17,053 nucleotides of DNA from Gallionella sp. (lineage in GTDB: Bacteria; Pseudomonadota; Gammaproteobacteria; Burkholderiales; Gallionellaceae). Shown one piece after another: positions 15,394-17,053 of this stretch. Both the position numbers and the translations under genes were made by a program. The notes beneath the pieces were generated by a model that made no database searches, had not been told where the DNA came from, and saw only the letters and a program-made list of their open reading frames with translations. Position 1 is the first letter of the stretch; every line of letters begins with the position of its first letter. The stretch lies in assembly GCA_024654105.1 (NCBI GenBank), contig JANLID010000154.1:1-17053 (forward strand). Direction: 5' to 3'.

Positions 15394-15540
15394 ATCGTTC
15401 CCACGCTCCGCGTGGGAATGCAGCTTGTGCCGCTCCTGCGGCACGGGACGCGGAGCGTCCCTCGATACGCTACCACGCGGAGCGTGGGAACGATGAAGGC
15501 CGAAGCGTGGGAATGCGGCCAGTGACGCTCTGCGTCACCT
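15394..15540. repeat. REP array upstream of the transposase gene (BIME-like)
   Basis: Five hairpins lie in about 150 bases: TTCCCACGC-TCC-GCGTGGGAA (15398-15418); GTGCCGC-TCCT-GCGGCAC (15427-15444); GGGACGC-GGA-GCGTCCC (15445-15461); CCACGC-GGA-GCGTGG (15473-15487); GTGACGC-TCT-GCGTCAC (15522-15538). TCC-loop and GGA-loop units are reverse complements of each other, so the array alternates in orientation as in bacterial interspersed mosaic elements. A partial unit (AAGCGTGGGAATGC) is at 15503-15516. Confidence 0.88.
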
Positions 15541-15558
15541 CACCAGGAAGCAACCGCC

Positions 15559-16092
15559 ATGGGCCGTAGCCGTTACGTCATAACCGATCCAGCCGCTCCG
15601 CACTTTCTGACCTGTACAGTCATGGAGTGGCTGCCGGTATTCACGCGCCCGGATACCGTGCAAATCGTGCTGGATAGCTGGTCGTATCTGCGTGAGCACG
15701 AAGGGTTGCGGCTTTATGGTTATGTGGTTCTGGAAAACCATCTACACTTTATCGCCCAGTCCGAGCGGCTGGATTTGTGTGTGAGCCAGTTCAAGTCTTT
15801 TACCGCGCGCCGGGTTATCGACCATCTTGAAGCTCACCAGGTCGAGCATCTATTGGAGCGTTTGCGTTTCGCCAAACGGGCGCACAAGCAGGATCGGGAG
15901 TTCCAGTTCTGGCAGGAGGGTTCTCATGCCGAACTGGTTTTCAGCGAGGCGATGATGCGGGAGAATCTGGATTACATCCACGCCAATCCGGTGAAGCGGG
16001 TCTATGTGGACAGGGCGGAGCAGTGGCGTTATTCCAGCGCGCGGAATTATGCGGGAGAGGCGGGTTTGATCGAGATTGATCGGTGGGTTTGA
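15559..16092 (+). CDS. REP-associated tyrosine transposase (RAYT, Y1_Tnp family)
   Basis: The 177-residue single-strand DNA transposase is related to IS200/IS605 TnpA and belongs to the HUH endonucleases. The metal-binding HUH motif is His61-Leu62-His63 in LENHLHFIAQ. The nucleophile is probably Tyr139 in ENLDYIHANPVKR, and FQFWQEGSHAEL (115-126) is characteristic of RAYTs. Such enzymes bind and cut REP hairpins and are thought to spread them. The gene is framed on both sides by REP units, exactly the expected arrangement. ATG 15559 follows AGGAAG at 15544-15549. No tnpB partner and no IS ends are present. It appears intact, with no frameshift. It separates lipB from lipA. Confidence 0.92.
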   Translation: MGRSRYVITDPAAPHFLTCTVMEWLPVFTRPDTVQIVLDSWSYLREHEGLRLYGYVVLENHLHFIAQSERLDLCVSQFKSFTARRVIDHLEAHQVEHLLERLRFAKRAHKQDREFQFWQEGSHAELVFSEAMMRENLDYIHANPVKRVYVDRAEQWRYSSARNYAGEAGLIEIDRWV

Positions 16093-16094
16093 TT

Positions 16095-16143
16095 CTTGAC
16101 GCGGAGCGTCACAGGCTGCATTCCCACGCGGAGCATGGGAACG
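16095..16143. repeat. REP-type hairpins downstream of the transposase gene
   Basis: Two units follow the transposase stop: TGACGC-GGA-GCGTCA (16097-16111) and TTCCCACGC-GGA-GCATGGGAA (16121-16141, one mismatch). Both have the GGA loop, so they are inverted relative to the first unit left of the gene, and GCTGCA precedes the second, the reverse complement of the flank seen on the left. Together the two blocks bracket the RAYT gene. Confidence 0.85.
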
Positions 16144-16189
16144 ATATGTGAGTGTGGGAATGATGGCATGACACTGGAGAGGTTTAATA

Positions 16190-17053
16190 ATGAGCAACGC
16201 TGAACATAAACAGACTGGTGCCGCCAAAACCGCGCGCAACCCGATCAAGATCGTGCCGTTGCAGGAGCGCCTGCGCAAACCGCAATGGATACGCGTGAAG
16301 TCCGGTAGCGGCGCGGGATACAACGACGTGAAGCGCGTTCTGCGCGAACACCGGTTGCATACGGTGTGCGAGGAAGCTTCCTGCCCGAACATCGGCGAGT
16401 GCTTCAGCAAAGGCACGGCGACCTTCATGATTCTTGGCGATGTGTGCACACGCCGCTGCCCGTTCTGCGACGTGGCGCACGGCAAGCCGCAGCCGCCTGA
16501 CGCAAACGAGCCGGAAAACCTGGCGCGCTCCATCGGCTTGCTCAACCTTAAATACGCGGTCATCACCAGCGTGGATCGCGACGACTTGCGCGATGGTGGC
16601 GCACAGCATTTTGCCGATTGCCTGACGACGATCCGCGCCTACGCGCCTGCAACACGCCTGGAAATTCTCGTACCGGATTTTTGTGGCCGTATGGAAACAG
16701 CGATGGATGCACTTTCCCGCAGCCTGCCCGACGTGTTCAACCACAACCTGGAAACGGTGCCGCATCTTTATTCGCTGGCGCGTCCGGGTGCGGACTACGC
16801 CCATTCACTGCGCCTGCTCAAGGAGTTCAAGGCACGTTTCCCGCATGTTCTCACCAAATCCGGCCTGATGCTGGGTTTGGGCGAGACCGATGAGGAGGTG
16901 CTGCAAGTGATGCGCGACCTGCGCGCGCATGGCGTGAACATGCTCACCATTGGCCAGTATCTGCAACCTTCCGACGACCACTTGCCGGTGCTGCGCTATG
17001 TGCCGCCGGAAACCTTTGCGAGCTTCGGGCAAGCAGCAAAAAAAATGGGCTTC
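16190..17053 (+). CDS. lipA: Lipoyl synthase, C-terminus beyond window edge
   Basis: LipA is a radical S-adenosylmethionine enzyme that inserts two sulfurs into protein-bound octanoate, completing lipoyl cofactors of 2-oxoacid dehydrogenases and glycine cleavage. 288 codons are present and open to the edge. The auxiliary [4Fe-4S] cluster cysteines are 60, 65 and 71 (CEEASCPNIGEC), and the radical SAM cluster cysteines are 86, 90 and 93 (CTRRCPFC). GLMLGLGETDEEV and IGQYLQPSDDHLPV are also diagnostic. The window ends at KKMGF, just before the usual conserved C-terminal segment with RSSYHAD, so roughly 25-40 residues are missing. ATG 16190 follows GAGAGG (16177-16182). It should be cotranscribed with lipB in relatives; here an insertion of about 1 kb intervenes. 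Confidence 0.96.
   Translation, partial: MSNAEHKQTGAAKTARNPIKIVPLQERLRKPQWIRVKSGSGAGYNDVKRVLREHRLHTVCEEASCPNIGECFSKGTATFMILGDVCTRRCPFCDVAHGKPQPPDANEPENLARSIGLLNLKYAVITSVDRDDLRDGGAQHFADCLTTIRAYAPATRLEILVPDFCGRMETAMDALSRSLPDVFNHNLETVPHLYSLARPGADYAHSLRLLKEFKARFPHVLTKSGLMLGLGETDEEVLQVMRDLRAHGVNMLTIGQYLQPSDDHLPVLRYVPPETFASFGQAAKKMGF

Noticed and set aside
15394..15540. CRISPR array
   Set aside because: The repeats are palindromic, vary in stem sequence and alternate in orientation, with no regular spacers and no cas genes. They fit REP/BIME.
15559..16092. Complete IS200/IS605 insertion sequence
   Set aside because: There is no tnpB, and the flanks are REP hairpins rather than IS ends. RAYT features such as the FQFWQEGSH segment favour a domesticated REP-associated transposase.
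15850..16566. 238-codon minus-strand open frame
   Set aside because: It crosses the RAYT gene, REP hairpins and lipA on the antisense strand; the middle is translated REP sequence.

Overview
The window looks like a chromosomal segment of a betaproteobacterium, probably of the Nitrosomonadales or Gallionellaceae type. That placement is inferred from gene order (hemC-hemD-hemX-hemY facing away from ppc, and a dacC-dat-ybeD-lipB-lipA run) and from protein resemblance. No marker gene such as rRNA is present to settle it. Two compositional zones are visible. Positions 1 to about 4850 are clearly less GC-rich and use more AAA, GAT and ATT codons. The rest is GC-rich with GCG/CGC-heavy codon use.

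Layout. (1) 1-138, minus strand: the first 46 codons of a lipoprotein that runs off the left edge. (2) 139-577: an intergenic region with a 42-bp imperfect palindrome. (3) 578-4843, plus strand: four genes joined by 1-4 base overlaps, encoding a GldA-type ABC ATPase, a GldF-type permease, a GldG-type auxiliary membrane protein and a DUF4340 protein. This is probably one membrane complex of unknown substrate, ending at a hairpin (4882-4907). (4) 4910-9231, minus strand: hemC, hemD, hemX, hemY. The first two make hydroxymethylbilane and uroporphyrinogen III; the last two are inner-membrane proteins of the same operon type. (5) 9309-12083, plus strand: ppc (phosphoenolpyruvate carboxylase), sharing a 77-bp control region with hemC. 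(6) 12118-15165, plus strand: dacC, dat, ybeD, lipB. DacC releases D-alanine from peptidoglycan and Dat can deaminate it. LipB begins protein lipoylation. (7) 15166-16189: an insertion between lipB and lipA with many REP-type hairpins, a REP-associated tyrosine transposase (RAYT) gene, and a 35-codon 5' stub that resembles the start of an Eco57I-like restriction-modification gene. (8) 16190 to the end: lipA, cut by the window edge just before its C-terminal motif.

Most of the window is ordinary housekeeping sequence. The unusual signals are at gene borders. REP, short-period and mosaic repeats have entered the hemC-hemD, dat-ybeD, ybeD-lipB and lipB-lipA junctions. In two cases (hemD and lipB) the repeat appears to supply the start region of the downstream protein. 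I see no clearly new multi-gene system. The best candidates for a second look are the Gld-like exporter with its divergent lipoprotein, and the RAYT/REP island that carries the restriction-gene stub.
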